Assembly (NCBI GenBank): GCA_031550525.1 | Contig: JAVBON010000015.1 | Coordinates: 48,383 to 112,382, forward strand | Direction: 5' to 3' | Source: WRHT01 sp031550525 | GTDB taxonomy: Bacteria > Desulfobacterota > Desulfovibrionia > Desulfovibrionales > Desulfovibrionaceae | Length of the DNA stretch: 64,000 nucleotides | Part shown: positions 27,181 to 35,851 of the stretch, piece by piece | How positions within the stretch are numbered: the stretch's first letter is position 1 | Layout: each line of letters starts with the position of its first letter | The notes under the pieces: model-generated | The model's database searches: none | What the model was told of the DNA's origin: nothing | What the model saw: the letters and a program-made list of their open reading frames with translations, nothing else | Program-made: the position numbers and the translations under genes

Positions 27181-27975
27181 TTACATTAAAAAAGAGGTAA
27201 TTACATAGTCAAACATCAACACAAGTATGCAAGATAACACCACGGCGGAGGTAGTAGCCCTGTTTACGGCGGCGGAGCCGACACTATCCTTGCGCATATG
27301 GGTGAAGTAACCCTGGTAACAGCTCACCGTCGCTACTATTATGCCGAAGACGATTGCTTTTATAAGGCATCCGGTTACATCGTCCAAATCCACGCTCATT
27401 TGGACGCGGTAAAAATAAATGCTGCTGTTGCTGTTCAAAATAACAGAACCGGCCAAAAAACCGCCGATAATGCCAACAGTATTGAAAATAGCGGTCATAA
27501 GCGGAAATATGACAAGGCAGGCGGCCATGCGCGGGGCTATAAGGTAGCTCATTGGGTCTATATCCATAACCTCAAGAGCGTCAAGCTGCTCAGAGGTGCG
27601 CATTACGCCAATTTCAGCAGCCATGGCCGAACCGGCCCGGCCTACAATCATTATAGCCGTAAGCACCGGCCCCAGCTCGCGTATGAGGGCAAGGCTCACC
27701 AAGGCCCCCAAAGCACCCTCGGCTCCAAAAGATGTAAGAATGAAATACCCTTGCAGCCCAAGCACCATGCCCGTAAATATGCTTATTATCACAATAAGGA
27801 ACAGCGAATTTGCGCCTATAAGCCGTATTTGCGCGAAAATTTTGCTGAGTTGCCCCTTGCCGAACATTTTACGCAGGGCCGCCAGCATAAAAATGCTCAT
27901 GGCCCCCATATCTTTGAGGCAACTCAGTATAAATGCGCCCAAAGCGCTCAGCATGGAAATTATCGGGTTGTTCAT
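27181..27975 (-). CDS. mlaE: MlaE, ABC transporter permease
   Basis: Inner-membrane permease of the lipid transport complex. It has the conserved MlaE pattern: an amphipathic N-terminal helix, then five to six membrane helices with VGRAGSAMAAEIGVMRTSEQLDALEVM, a segment typical of the family (cytoplasmic coupling region), and a C-terminal YQGYF...RKDSVGSAAVNRATTSAVV signature. Length 264 is usual. First gene of the mla set; the SPOR-domain gene ends 17 bases upstream, so transcription probably continues from argS. Confidence 0.95.
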   Translation of the reverse strand: MNNPIISMLSALGAFILSCLKDMGAMSIFMLAALRKMFGKGQLSKIFAQIRLIGANSLFLIVIISIFTGMVLGLQGYFILTSFGAEGALGALVSLALIRELGPVLTAIMIVGRAGSAMAAEIGVMRTSEQLDALEVMDIDPMSYLIAPRMAACLVIFPLMTAIFNTVGIIGGFLAGSVILNSNSSIYFYRVQMSVDLDDVTGCLIKAIVFGIIVATVSCYQGYFTHMRKDSVGSAAVNRATTSAVVLSCILVLMFDYVITSFLM

Positions 27976-27992
27976 AGTTTTACAGGCATATA

Positions 27993-28658
27993 CTACAACG
28001 GTTTTTTGCCGCGTTGCAACATGCTGTTAATTTTTAATTCGCTTTTTAATATTTGTTGTATGCGCGCAACATCGGCTTCAGTGCCCTGAAAAGAAATCAA
28101 AACCCTATACCAGGTTTCATTTTTAATGACGGTATTTTCAACTTTAGTGCCTATGCCGCGCACACCCAGTTTGGCCACCAAATCGTCGGCCTGGGTGAGT
28201 TTTTTAAATGAGGCCACCTGGTACAAATAGTCAAAGCGCTGGCCTTGGGTTGCGACAGTGGCAGGCGGCGTTACGACCGAAGCTGGAGCGGGCTCCGCAG
28301 ACGGTTGGGCGGCTGGTCTGGCCTGCCCCGCCGGGGCAGGGGCCTGAGCGGGGGCGGGCGGCTCCGGTTTCTGGCTGAGGTTTTCCTTAAAATCGAGGTC
28401 TTCAGCCCTGATCAGTTCTTCTATTTCAGCGGCGGAGCGCTCGGCATCGCTGGCGGGCTGTTGCATTTGGCCTGCGTTTTGCGGCAAAATATGCGCCAAT
28501 TGGTCGTTAACCTGCCCGCGCCCGACCATTACGCCAAGCACAAAGGCCCACACCAGCCCGACTATTACCAGAAATACCGCAACCACCAGCGCGGGTATGC
28601 GCAGGCGTATGGTTATTACTTTGGCGCTGCGGCCGGAATTTTCAGATGTATTGCTCAT
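27993..28658 (-). CDS. SPOR-domain membrane protein (FtsN-like)
   Basis: Bitopic envelope protein, probably acting at division septa where SPOR domains bind denuded peptidoglycan. A short cytoplasmic N-terminus is followed by one membrane helix (about 22-46), a long Pro/Ala/Gln-rich periplasmic linker (about 60-138) and a C-terminal SPOR domain (about 142-215) starting YLYQVASFKK. Size and layout resemble FtsN, but no FtsA-binding motif is evident, so the name is left open. It sits 5 bases after argS. Confidence 0.85.
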   Translation of the reverse strand: MSNTSENSGRSAKVITIRLRIPALVVAVFLVIVGLVWAFVLGVMVGRGQVNDQLAHILPQNAGQMQQPASDAERSAAEIEELIRAEDLDFKENLSQKPEPPAPAQAPAPAGQARPAAQPSAEPAPASVVTPPATVATQGQRFDYLYQVASFKKLTQADDLVAKLGVRGIGTKVENTVIKNETWYRVLISFQGTEADVARIQQILKSELKINSMLQRGKKPL

Positions 28659-28663
28659 AGGCG

Positions 28664-30319
28664 TTACATGCTTTCAGGAGCGCTAACTCCAAGCAGTGTC
28701 AAACCGTTTTTCAAAACCTGCGCTATGGCTTTAAGAAAAGTCAGGCGCGCAGTTACAATATCGTCATTCTCCGCATTCAGAACCTGCACGGCCGCGTAGT
28801 AGGCATGAAGCTCACGGGCCATGTCCTGCAGGTAATAGCTGATGTGATGCGGCGCCAAATGCGCTGCCGAGGTGGCTATAAGCTCTGAAAAAGCGTCGGC
28901 TCTGCGCAAGAGATCCAACTCTGCTTTATGTACAAGATATTTCGAAAATTCACCAGAGTTTTCTTTAGTTAATTCCGGATTTTTCTCCTCAGCGCGGCGC
29001 AAAATGGCGCAAATACGCGCATGGGCGTATTGCACATAATAAACTGGGTTATCCATGGTACGCTGTTTTACCAGCTCCAGGTCAAAATCCAGCGGGCTGT
29101 CGCTTTTGCGGGAAAGAAACATAAAGCGGGCCGCGTCAGAGCCTACTTCTTTTATAACGTCAGCCAGTGTTTCAAATTGACCCTTGCGGGTGGACATGGC
29201 TATCTGCTTGCCGTTTTCCATAAGGTTTACCAGTTGAATCAAAATAACGTCAAATGAATCAACCGGCTTGCCCAAGGCTTGCACGGCGGCGCGCAGGCGC
29301 GGGATATAGCCGTGATGGTCCGCCCCCCACACATCCACCAAAAGCTCGAAGCCACGGTCGTATTTATTGGAATGGTAGGCTATGTCAGAGGCAAAATAGG
29401 TAAGAGAACCGTCGGATTTACGCAAAACCCTGTCCAGATCGTCGCCGAACTCGGTAGTTTTAAACCACAAAGCGCCATCACGCTCGTAGCTGTAGCCATT
29501 ATCCGCGAGCAGGGCAAAGGCTTTATCCACCGATCCGTCTTGCACCAGCGTTCTTTCGGAAAACCAGACCTCATGTGCCACATTAAAGGCTTTAAGGTCG
29601 GCTTTGATGCCCTCCAGAATATTGCTCATGGCATATTCAAAACAGATATCCTGCGCTTCTTCCGGAGTTTTATCCAAAAGGCCGGGGTGCTTTGCCAGCA
29701 CTTCCTTGGCTATGTCGACAATATATTGGCCTCTGTACCAGTCTTCGGGCCATTCCACCGGGCGTTTTTCCAGCTCCAGCGCGCGCAACCATACGGAGTA
29801 GCCTAGAATGCGCATTTGTTTGCCAGCATCGTTAATATAATATTCGGTGCGCACGTCGTAACCGGCCGCGCGCATCACGCGGGCAGTGCTGTCGCCAACT
29901 GCCGCGCCGCGCCCGTGCCCTATGTGCAAAGGCCCCGTGGGGTTGGCGGAAACAAACTCCACCTGCACTTTTTTGCCCTTGCCGCTGTCGCTGCACCCGT
30001 AGGCTGCTCCGGACCGCAACACCAGTTGCACGGTCTGCTGCCAGAAAGCCTCGGAATAGGTGATGTTAAGAAAGCCAGGTCCGGCCACTTCCACCGCTTT
30101 TATACGGCTGTCGCCCGCTTTAAGCCTGGCTGCAAAGGTTTCGGCCAGGGCTCTTGGCGGCTGGCCTGCCTGTTTTGCCAAAATCATGGCCACGTTTACG
30201 GCCAGATCGCCGAATTGTTTATCTTTAGGCGGCTCCAGAGTGATCTTTTCAGACCATTCCAAACCCATTTCAGCCACAATTTCCTTCAATTGTTGTACAA
30301 GCAATACTTTAGCGCGCAT
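28664..30319 (-). CDS. argS: Arginyl-tRNA synthetase
   Basis: Charges tRNA-Arg. The class I HIGH motif appears in GPLHIGHGRGAAVGD and the KMSKS-equivalent as IAMSTRKG, as is usual for ArgRS. The N-terminal Add-1 tRNA-recognition domain (about 1-95) and the C-terminal all-helical anticodon domain with DALRV-type helices are present. Length 551 is normal. Its start abuts the stop of the upstream dehydrogenase with no spacing. Confidence 0.97.
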   Translation of the reverse strand: MRAKVLLVQQLKEIVAEMGLEWSEKITLEPPKDKQFGDLAVNVAMILAKQAGQPPRALAETFAARLKAGDSRIKAVEVAGPGFLNITYSEAFWQQTVQLVLRSGAAYGCSDSGKGKKVQVEFVSANPTGPLHIGHGRGAAVGDSTARVMRAAGYDVRTEYYINDAGKQMRILGYSVWLRALELEKRPVEWPEDWYRGQYIVDIAKEVLAKHPGLLDKTPEEAQDICFEYAMSNILEGIKADLKAFNVAHEVWFSERTLVQDGSVDKAFALLADNGYSYERDGALWFKTTEFGDDLDRVLRKSDGSLTYFASDIAYHSNKYDRGFELLVDVWGADHHGYIPRLRAAVQALGKPVDSFDVILIQLVNLMENGKQIAMSTRKGQFETLADVIKEVGSDAARFMFLSRKSDSPLDFDLELVKQRTMDNPVYYVQYAHARICAILRRAEEKNPELTKENSGEFSKYLVHKAELDLLRRADAFSELIATSAAHLAPHHISYYLQDMARELHAYYAAVQVLNAENDDIVTARLTFLKAIAQVLKNGLTLLGVSAPESM

Positions 30320-31204
30320 CTATCTTACCTGATTGTTTTTAATCTTGTTGTTAAATACTTCAAACATGGCGGAAGAATCCTGCTCGCCATAACCGGCCTT
30401 GGCCGTTTCCTTCAAAAGCTCCAAACCTATCATGCTTCCGGGCAAAATCATGCCAAGCTCCTCGGCCATAGCGCATACCATTTGCATATCTTTTACATGC
30501 AGGCTGGTTTTAAAGCCGGGGGCGTAATCGCCATCCAACATGCGCTTGCCGTGCATATCCAGAATTTTACTATTGGCAAAGCCGCCCAAAAGCGCCTCGC
30601 GCACCTTTGCCGGGGCCACCCCAAGGCTGTCAGCCAGTTTAAAGGCCTCGGACACAGCCAGCAGATTGACCGTGACAATTATCTGGTTACAGCTTTTGGC
30701 GACCTGTCCCGCGCCGATGCCGCCAATATGGGTAATTTTGGAGCCCATAACTGCAAGTAGCGGTTTAACTTTTTCAAAAACCGCGGCATCAGCTCCAACC
30801 ATTATGGTAAGTGTGGCGTTTTGCGCCCCGGCAGTGCCGCCGGATACTGGAGCATCGGCAAAGTCAATGCCTCTGGCCTTAAGCCGCACGGCCATCTCGC
30901 GGCTGGCCGTGGCCGAAATGGTGCTCATATCCACCACGGTCAACCCGCTTCGGCCTCCCTCAATCACGCCGTTTGCGCCCAGGAGCACTTCTTGCACATC
31001 CGGCGTATCGGTAAGGTTGGTGAAAAGCGTTTCAACACGCTCCGCCACATGCGCTGGAGAATTGCACCATTGCGCGCCGCTATTCAGCAAGTCTTGCGCC
31101 GCCTCACGCCGGCGGGCCCAAATAAACAGGCTATGCCCGGCGTTTATAAGATGCCTGGCGCAGGGAGCGCCCATAAGGCCAAGGCCTATATAGCCTATAT
31201 TCAT
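30320..31204 (-). CDS. Beta-hydroxyacid dehydrogenase (2-hydroxy-3-oxopropionate reductase-like)
   Basis: NAD(P)-dependent enzyme of the 3-hydroxyisobutyrate / tartronate-semialdehyde reductase family. The N-terminal Rossmann motif is IGYIGLGLMGAP, substrate-binding DAPVSGGTAGAQ, catalytic Lys in GQVAKSCNQ, and the C-terminal helical domain contains FKTSLHVKDMQM. The Arg pair after the second strand (WARRREA) suggests NADP preference. The substrate cannot be fixed from sequence; GarR-like and GlxR-like enzymes look alike. It lies between pyrC (79-base gap) and argS (no gap). Confidence 0.88.
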   Translation of the reverse strand: MNIGYIGLGLMGAPCARHLINAGHSLFIWARRREAAQDLLNSGAQWCNSPAHVAERVETLFTNLTDTPDVQEVLLGANGVIEGGRSGLTVVDMSTISATASREMAVRLKARGIDFADAPVSGGTAGAQNATLTIMVGADAAVFEKVKPLLAVMGSKITHIGGIGAGQVAKSCNQIIVTVNLLAVSEAFKLADSLGVAPAKVREALLGGFANSKILDMHGKRMLDGDYAPGFKTSLHVKDMQMVCAMAEELGMILPGSMIGLELLKETAKAGYGEQDSSAMFEVFNNKIKNNQVR

Positions 31205-31283
31205 ATAAATATGCCTCTTGAATATTATTCGTGCTGCGCGGTTGAATGCCTTGCGGTCAAAAGTGAAATACGCGGAAAAACCG

Positions 31284-32561
31284 CTAAAGCAATTTTACGC
31301 CTGACTGCCAGTGCGCCACCACTTTGCCCGTGAGCGTCTGGCCCAGCCATGGAGTGTTGAAGCTTTTGGAGTGCAGCGCATCCGCCGATACCTGCCAGCT
31401 AAGGCCGGGGTCGAATAAAAAGAAGCAAGCCGCGTCGCCGGGGGCGAAATTGTTGACCGGTATGTCGAATATTGACGCCGGAGCTTTACACCACATATCT
31501 TCAAAACGCTCGAGGCTGATAATGCCTTCGCGCACAAGGCCGTAGGTAAGGGGCAGGGCTGTTTCCAGTCCCGTAAGGCCGAAGGGGGCCTCTTCAAAGG
31601 GCGCTTCCTTTTCATGCGCCGCATGCGGGGCATGATCCGTAACCAGTATATCCACGGTGCCGTCGGCAACGGCTTCGCGCAGGGCCTGCACGTCTTCCAG
31701 CGCGCGCAGGGGAGGAGATACCTTGAAGTTGGTGTTGTACCCGCCCAGCATGCCGTCATGCAAAAACAGATAATGCGGGCAGGTTTCCGCCGTAATTTTA
31801 ACTTTGCGCGACTTGGCCCAGCGGATAAGCTCCACGGATTGGCGGCAGCTTATATGCGCAAGATGTATGGGCAAATCAAGAAATTCCGCCAAAAGGATAT
31901 CGCGGGCAACCTGAGCGGATTCGCCCAGGGGAGGCTGGCCTTTAAGGCCCAAATCGGCGCTGGCCGCGCCTTCGTTCATTTGCCAGCCGGGGGCTGTTTG
32001 CGTGTCTTCACAATGGTCTATTACCTTGAGCCCCCAGGTGGCCGCATATTCAACTGCATGGCGGAACAACCCGCCGTTTTGCACCGGCTTGCCGTCGTTG
32101 GATATGGCTTTCACGCCCGCATCCAGCAGTTCGGCCATTGGGGCCAGTTCCGCTCCGTCCAAACCGATGCTGAGCGCCCCAACGGGAAAGACCATGGGGC
32201 CATGCGGGTATGCGGCCTGGGCCTTGGCGCGCATAAGGCGCGTGGTGGCGGCGTTATCGTTAACCGGGTTGGTATTGGGCATGGCCATTACCGCCCCGAA
32301 ACCGCCATGCAAAGCCGCCGTAAGGCCGCTGGCGATATCTTCTTTGTATTCAAAGCCGGGCTCGCGCAAATGCACGTGGGCGTCAATGAAACTTGGAAAA
32401 AGCAACAAACCGCCGGCGTCATGCTCCGGCAAGCCTTTGGGCAGAGACTGGCTGCCGCTGCCGCCGCAAGACGCTATTTTTCCATCCCGCACAACTATAT
32501 CGCACAAGCCGGTTGAAGGGCGTTTGGCGTTTTTCAGAATAAAACCGTTCGCGTCGTTCAT
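31284..32561 (-). CDS. pyrC: Dihydroorotase
   Basis: Zinc amidohydrolase that cyclises carbamoyl-aspartate to dihydroorotate, step three of pyrimidine synthesis. The metal motif HVHLREPG is near residue 62, NDGKPV marks the type I bacterial class, and the late catalytic Asp lies in VTDHAPHA. Length 425 is typical of this class, which often associates with PyrB. The start overlaps the pyrB stop as TAATG, consistent with a PyrB-PyrC complex. Confidence 0.96.
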   Translation of the reverse strand: MNDANGFILKNAKRPSTGLCDIVVRDGKIASCGGSGSQSLPKGLPEHDAGGLLLFPSFIDAHVHLREPGFEYKEDIASGLTAALHGGFGAVMAMPNTNPVNDNAATTRLMRAKAQAAYPHGPMVFPVGALSIGLDGAELAPMAELLDAGVKAISNDGKPVQNGGLFRHAVEYAATWGLKVIDHCEDTQTAPGWQMNEGAASADLGLKGQPPLGESAQVARDILLAEFLDLPIHLAHISCRQSVELIRWAKSRKVKITAETCPHYLFLHDGMLGGYNTNFKVSPPLRALEDVQALREAVADGTVDILVTDHAPHAAHEKEAPFEEAPFGLTGLETALPLTYGLVREGIISLERFEDMWCKAPASIFDIPVNNFAPGDAACFFLFDPGLSWQVSADALHSKSFNTPWLGQTLTGKVVAHWQSGVKLL

Positions 32562-33529
32562 TATGCCAACTCCCTTGAAATCTGGCTTGCAGCATTCTCA
32601 TTTCTGGTGCCTAGAGCAAAAAGAATAGCCATGCGCACGGCCACACCGGCGTTAACCTGATCCAAAATACGGCTCTGAGCGGCGTCGGCAAGGTCCGAGG
32701 CTATTTCCAGCCCCCTGTTTATGGGGCCGGGGTGCAAAATTACCGCATCAGGGGCCGCTTTGGACATAAGCCGAGCATTTATGCAAAAGCGCGAGGCATA
32801 CTCGGACAAATCCGGCAGTAGCCCTGCGGTTTGCCGCTCCAGTTGCAAACGCAGGCACATTACGGCATTGGCCCCGGCAATGGCTTTATCAAGGCAATCA
32901 AATACCTCTACCGGCCAATGGCTTATATCGCGCGGGAGCAACGGCTTTGGGGCGAACAAACGCAGTTTGGCCCCAAGGGCGGAGAGCAGGCGGATGTTGG
33001 AGCGCGCCACGCGGCTGTGCATTATGTCGCCCACAATAAGCACGGTTTTGCCTTTTATCTCGCCTTGCCAGTGCTTGCGCAGGGTGTAAGCGTCCAGCAG
33101 GGCCTGCGTGGGGTGGGCGTGCCAGCCGTCACCCGCGTTTATGATGGAGCAGGAGAGGCGATCCGCCAGAAAAGCGGCCGCGCCGCTGGCTTGGTGCCTT
33201 ATTACTATTATGTCTGGATTCATGGCTTGCAGAGTAAGGGCGGTGTCTTTGAGGCTCTCGCCCTTGTTTATGCTGCTCCCGCTTTTTGCCAGCGAAAAAG
33301 TATCGGCTGAGAGGCGTTTTCCGGCCATGTCAAAAGAGACTTTGGTTCTGGTGCTGTTCTCGGCGAAAAACAGAATAATACCTTTGCCACGCAAGGTGGG
33401 CACCTTTTTTACCGGCCTGGTGTTAACCTCTTGAAACTGCTCCGCCGTATCCAAAAGATAGCCCACATCATCTAGTGAAAGGCCGGATACATCCAGCAAG
33501 TCTTTATGTTTCCAGATAAAATTTTTCAT
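32561..33529 (-). CDS. pyrB: Aspartate carbamoyltransferase catalytic subunit
   Basis: Joins carbamoyl phosphate and aspartate, the first committed pyrimidine step. The carbamoyl-phosphate loop ENSTRTKVSF, HPTQALLDAYT and the aspartate loop HPGPINRG are all present. The ATG at 33529 gives 322 residues beginning MKNFIWKHKDLLDV, which fits relatives; an upstream ATG at 33568 would add 13 residues that look non-conserved and has no ribosome site. No pyrI regulatory gene is adjacent, so it is probably the PyrB-PyrC type. A 150-base gap separates it from the divergent WcbI-like gene. Confidence 0.95.
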   Translation of the reverse strand: MKNFIWKHKDLLDVSGLSLDDVGYLLDTAEQFQEVNTRPVKKVPTLRGKGIILFFAENSTRTKVSFDMAGKRLSADTFSLAKSGSSINKGESLKDTALTLQAMNPDIIVIRHQASGAAAFLADRLSCSIINAGDGWHAHPTQALLDAYTLRKHWQGEIKGKTVLIVGDIMHSRVARSNIRLLSALGAKLRLFAPKPLLPRDISHWPVEVFDCLDKAIAGANAVMCLRLQLERQTAGLLPDLSEYASRFCINARLMSKAAPDAVILHPGPINRGLEIASDLADAAQSRILDQVNAGVAVRMAILFALGTRNENAASQISRELA

Positions 33530-33721
33530 ATTCCGGCCTGCGCGCACGGTTATAGGTATAAAACGCATGGAAAAATCTTTACCATATGCGCCCTTCGCCA
33601 GCTAGTGCTGCGGGCGCAAAAAATTATTATGTTTCAACAGGTATTGCAATATATTAAAATATCCAAATAAACTTAGCGGATACAGTTGACTAGTACGTAA
33701 AGGCCGCATAAATATGCTACT

Positions 33722-34552
33722 ATGAATAGTAACAAAAAATTATGCGTTGTGCACGCCAACTGCCAATCTGGGCCATTGCTGGAACTTTTAAGGCTTTCGC
33801 CGGATTTCAGCCGGTTTTGGGAGGTGCGCCTGTACACAAATTACCTGCGCGAGGATATACCGGACGAGGCGCTGGAACAATGCGAGCTCTTTCTGTACCA
33901 ATATCTGGGCAATAAATGGGACAACCTTTCCAGTAAAACCTTGTTGGGCAAACTTGGCCCAAAATGCACGCCCATTTGCCTGCCCAACATGTTTTTTAAA
34001 GGCTACTGGCCGTTTTGGACCCATATAAGCCCCATTGATTTCGGCGATACCTTGCTGGACAGGTTTATTGATGCCGGGGCGGATAAAGCGGCTATTATCA
34101 AGCTTTATTACCATTCAAACATCGAAAAGTATGCCGATTTCAACGCAATTGCCCGCGCCTGCATTTGCAAGGAGCATGAAAAAGACAAGCTCAGCCCCAT
34201 AAAAACAGCGGCATTATTGGAAGAATACTGGCAAAGCGAAATGCTTTTTTATACCTGCAATCACCCCGGCAAACGTCTGTTGCTGCATACTGCCTGTGAA
34301 TTGTTCAAATTGCTTGGGCTAACCCCTTTAAGCGCCAGAGATGAGGCGGAATTTATTCCGGAGTATGCCGATTTTGAACTGCCCATACACCCGCAGGTGG
34401 CGGCCGCGCTTAAGCTTGGCTTTATAAGCGAAGGGCAGACTTTTAACGTGTTCGGGCGCTCTCTCTCCTTCATACAGTACATTTCCAGATACATAGATTG
34501 CAGGCATAACGGCTTTGCCGACGGTTTTTTGGGCTATTTGCAGCTTATATAG
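33722..34552 (+). CDS. WcbI-like polysaccharide biosynthesis protein (putative acetyltransferase)
   Basis: A 276-residue soluble protein whose N-terminus, VVHANCQSGPLLELL, followed by a long acidic helix and QYLGNKWDNLSS, matches the pattern of the WcbI family implicated in capsule assembly. The assignment is from memory of that pattern and is not certain. There is no membrane segment or signal peptide. No Shine-Dalgarno sequence precedes the ATG (TGCTACT immediately upstream), and the gene stands alone, divergent from pyrB and convergent with secF. A TTGACT at 33686 with AT-rich DNA 15-17 bases downstream is a possible promoter. Codon use does not look grossly foreign. Confidence 0.65.
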   Translation: MNSNKKLCVVHANCQSGPLLELLRLSPDFSRFWEVRLYTNYLREDIPDEALEQCELFLYQYLGNKWDNLSSKTLLGKLGPKCTPICLPNMFFKGYWPFWTHISPIDFGDTLLDRFIDAGADKAAIIKLYYHSNIEKYADFNAIARACICKEHEKDKLSPIKTAALLEEYWQSEMLFYTCNHPGKRLLLHTACELFKLLGLTPLSARDEAEFIPEYADFELPIHPQVAAALKLGFISEGQTFNVFGRSLSFIQYISRYIDCRHNGFADGFLGYLQLI

Positions 34553-34654
34553 CCAGCCGTTTTGCGTAGTAGCTTCACAAGCAACCGCAGCCGCCAGTAA
34601 ACCCCCTGCGTATGCCCGCTTGCGCATTACTTGCGCGCAGCATAACGCCGCAAT

Positions 34655-34692
34655 AAAAAAACGGCGCCAGCATGTTAATATGCAGGCGCCGT
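34655..34692 (-). terminator. Terminator of the secDF unit
   Basis: On the minus strand, ACGGCGCC pairs with GGCGCCGT and an inner ATGC/GCAT stem continues it, with one mismatch. A run of seven T follows. It lies 25 bases after the secF stop and also serves to end the convergent WcbI-like transcript. Confidence 0.85.
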
Positions 34693-34717
34693 ATGCAATG
34701 TAATCAATAATAATAAT

Positions 34718-35839
34718 CTAAACCTGCGGCAACCCTCTGTTGCGCTTGCGCACTTCTTCTTTGGCCGCCGTTTCTTTTTCTTTTTCAACCTGCGCGTACA
34801 CATGTTTTTCAAAGGCCAGCAGAACAGGGCTTGCCACAAAAATGGAAGAATATGTGCCTACAATAATGCCTATGGACATAACAAGCGCGAAGTCGTGTAT
34901 AATGCCGCCGCCCAGAAACAGTAACGCCAGCACCACCGCCAAGGTGGTGCTGGATGTAAGCACCGTGCGGGACAAGGTCTGGTTGATACTGCGGTTTATA
35001 ACGCCGTAAAGGTTGCTGTTTTTGCTGTCATTACGCAGGTTTTCACGTATGCGGTCAAATACTATGATTGTGTCGTTAAGGGAGTAGCCCACAATTGTAA
35101 GCAAGGCCGCTATAATTGTAAGGTCAAACTCCTTGTTGAGCAGTGAGAAAACGCCAACGGTTATCATAAGGTCGTGCACTATTGAAACGACTGCGCCCAA
35201 AGCGAAAGCCAGCTTCAGACGCCAGCAGAACACAAAGGTAAGTATGCCCGCCGCAAGCACGAGAAAGCCCTTGCTAAGGCCTATAAGGCCCAACCCGTAT
35301 AACCCTCCGCCCAAAACCGCAGCCATGAATATGGCTGCCGTCCAGCGCTGCTCAAAACGGCCGGATACGTAAACGGCAATAATCAGCGTGGCGTAGAACA
35401 AAGCCTCCATGGCCTTTGAGCGTAAATCGGCGCCGACTTTGGGGCCGACCATTTCAAGGCGCTGAATCTCATACTTTTTCCCCGGCAGATTCAGGCCCAT
35501 AGCCTGTGTGACGCTATCGCGAATCTGCACGGTATCGGCGTTCTCCTGGCTGGATATGCGCAACAGGTAGCCTTTGCCGTCCTCGCCGAATTTTTGCACC
35601 ACCAAACCCGGCAGTTCGCTGTTTTCCAGCGCATTTTTGACATTTTCGTCGCTTATGGGCTCGTCAAACTGAATCTGTATTATGGTGCCGCCGGCAAAGT
35701 CTATGCCGTAATTGGGGCCGCCTTTGACCAGGAGTGATACAAGTCCGGCCGCCAGCAAGAGTATTGAAACAAGGTAGGATATTTTACGTAAACCGACAAA
35801 GTTGATATTTATGTCATCAGGAATAAAATGCAGACCCAT
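34718..35839 (-). CDS. secF: Protein translocase subunit SecF
   Basis: Inner-membrane partner of SecD that uses the proton gradient to complete export through SecYEG. Six membrane helices are visible, with the first periplasmic domain between helices 1 and 2 (about 38-145, containing GIDFAGGTIIQIQF). The conserved helix-4 region includes TIVGYSLNDTIIVFDRIREN. Length 373 is slightly long. It follows secD after 12 bases. Confidence 0.97.
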   Translation of the reverse strand: MGLHFIPDDININFVGLRKISYLVSILLLAAGLVSLLVKGGPNYGIDFAGGTIIQIQFDEPISDENVKNALENSELPGLVVQKFGEDGKGYLLRISSQENADTVQIRDSVTQAMGLNLPGKKYEIQRLEMVGPKVGADLRSKAMEALFYATLIIAVYVSGRFEQRWTAAIFMAAVLGGGLYGLGLIGLSKGFLVLAAGILTFVFCWRLKLAFALGAVVSIVHDLMITVGVFSLLNKEFDLTIIAALLTIVGYSLNDTIIVFDRIRENLRNDSKNSNLYGVINRSINQTLSRTVLTSSTTLAVVLALLFLGGGIIHDFALVMSIGIIVGTYSSIFVASPVLLAFEKHVYAQVEKEKETAAKEEVRKRNRGLPQV

Positions 35840-35851
35840 GGAGTGCTCCTG

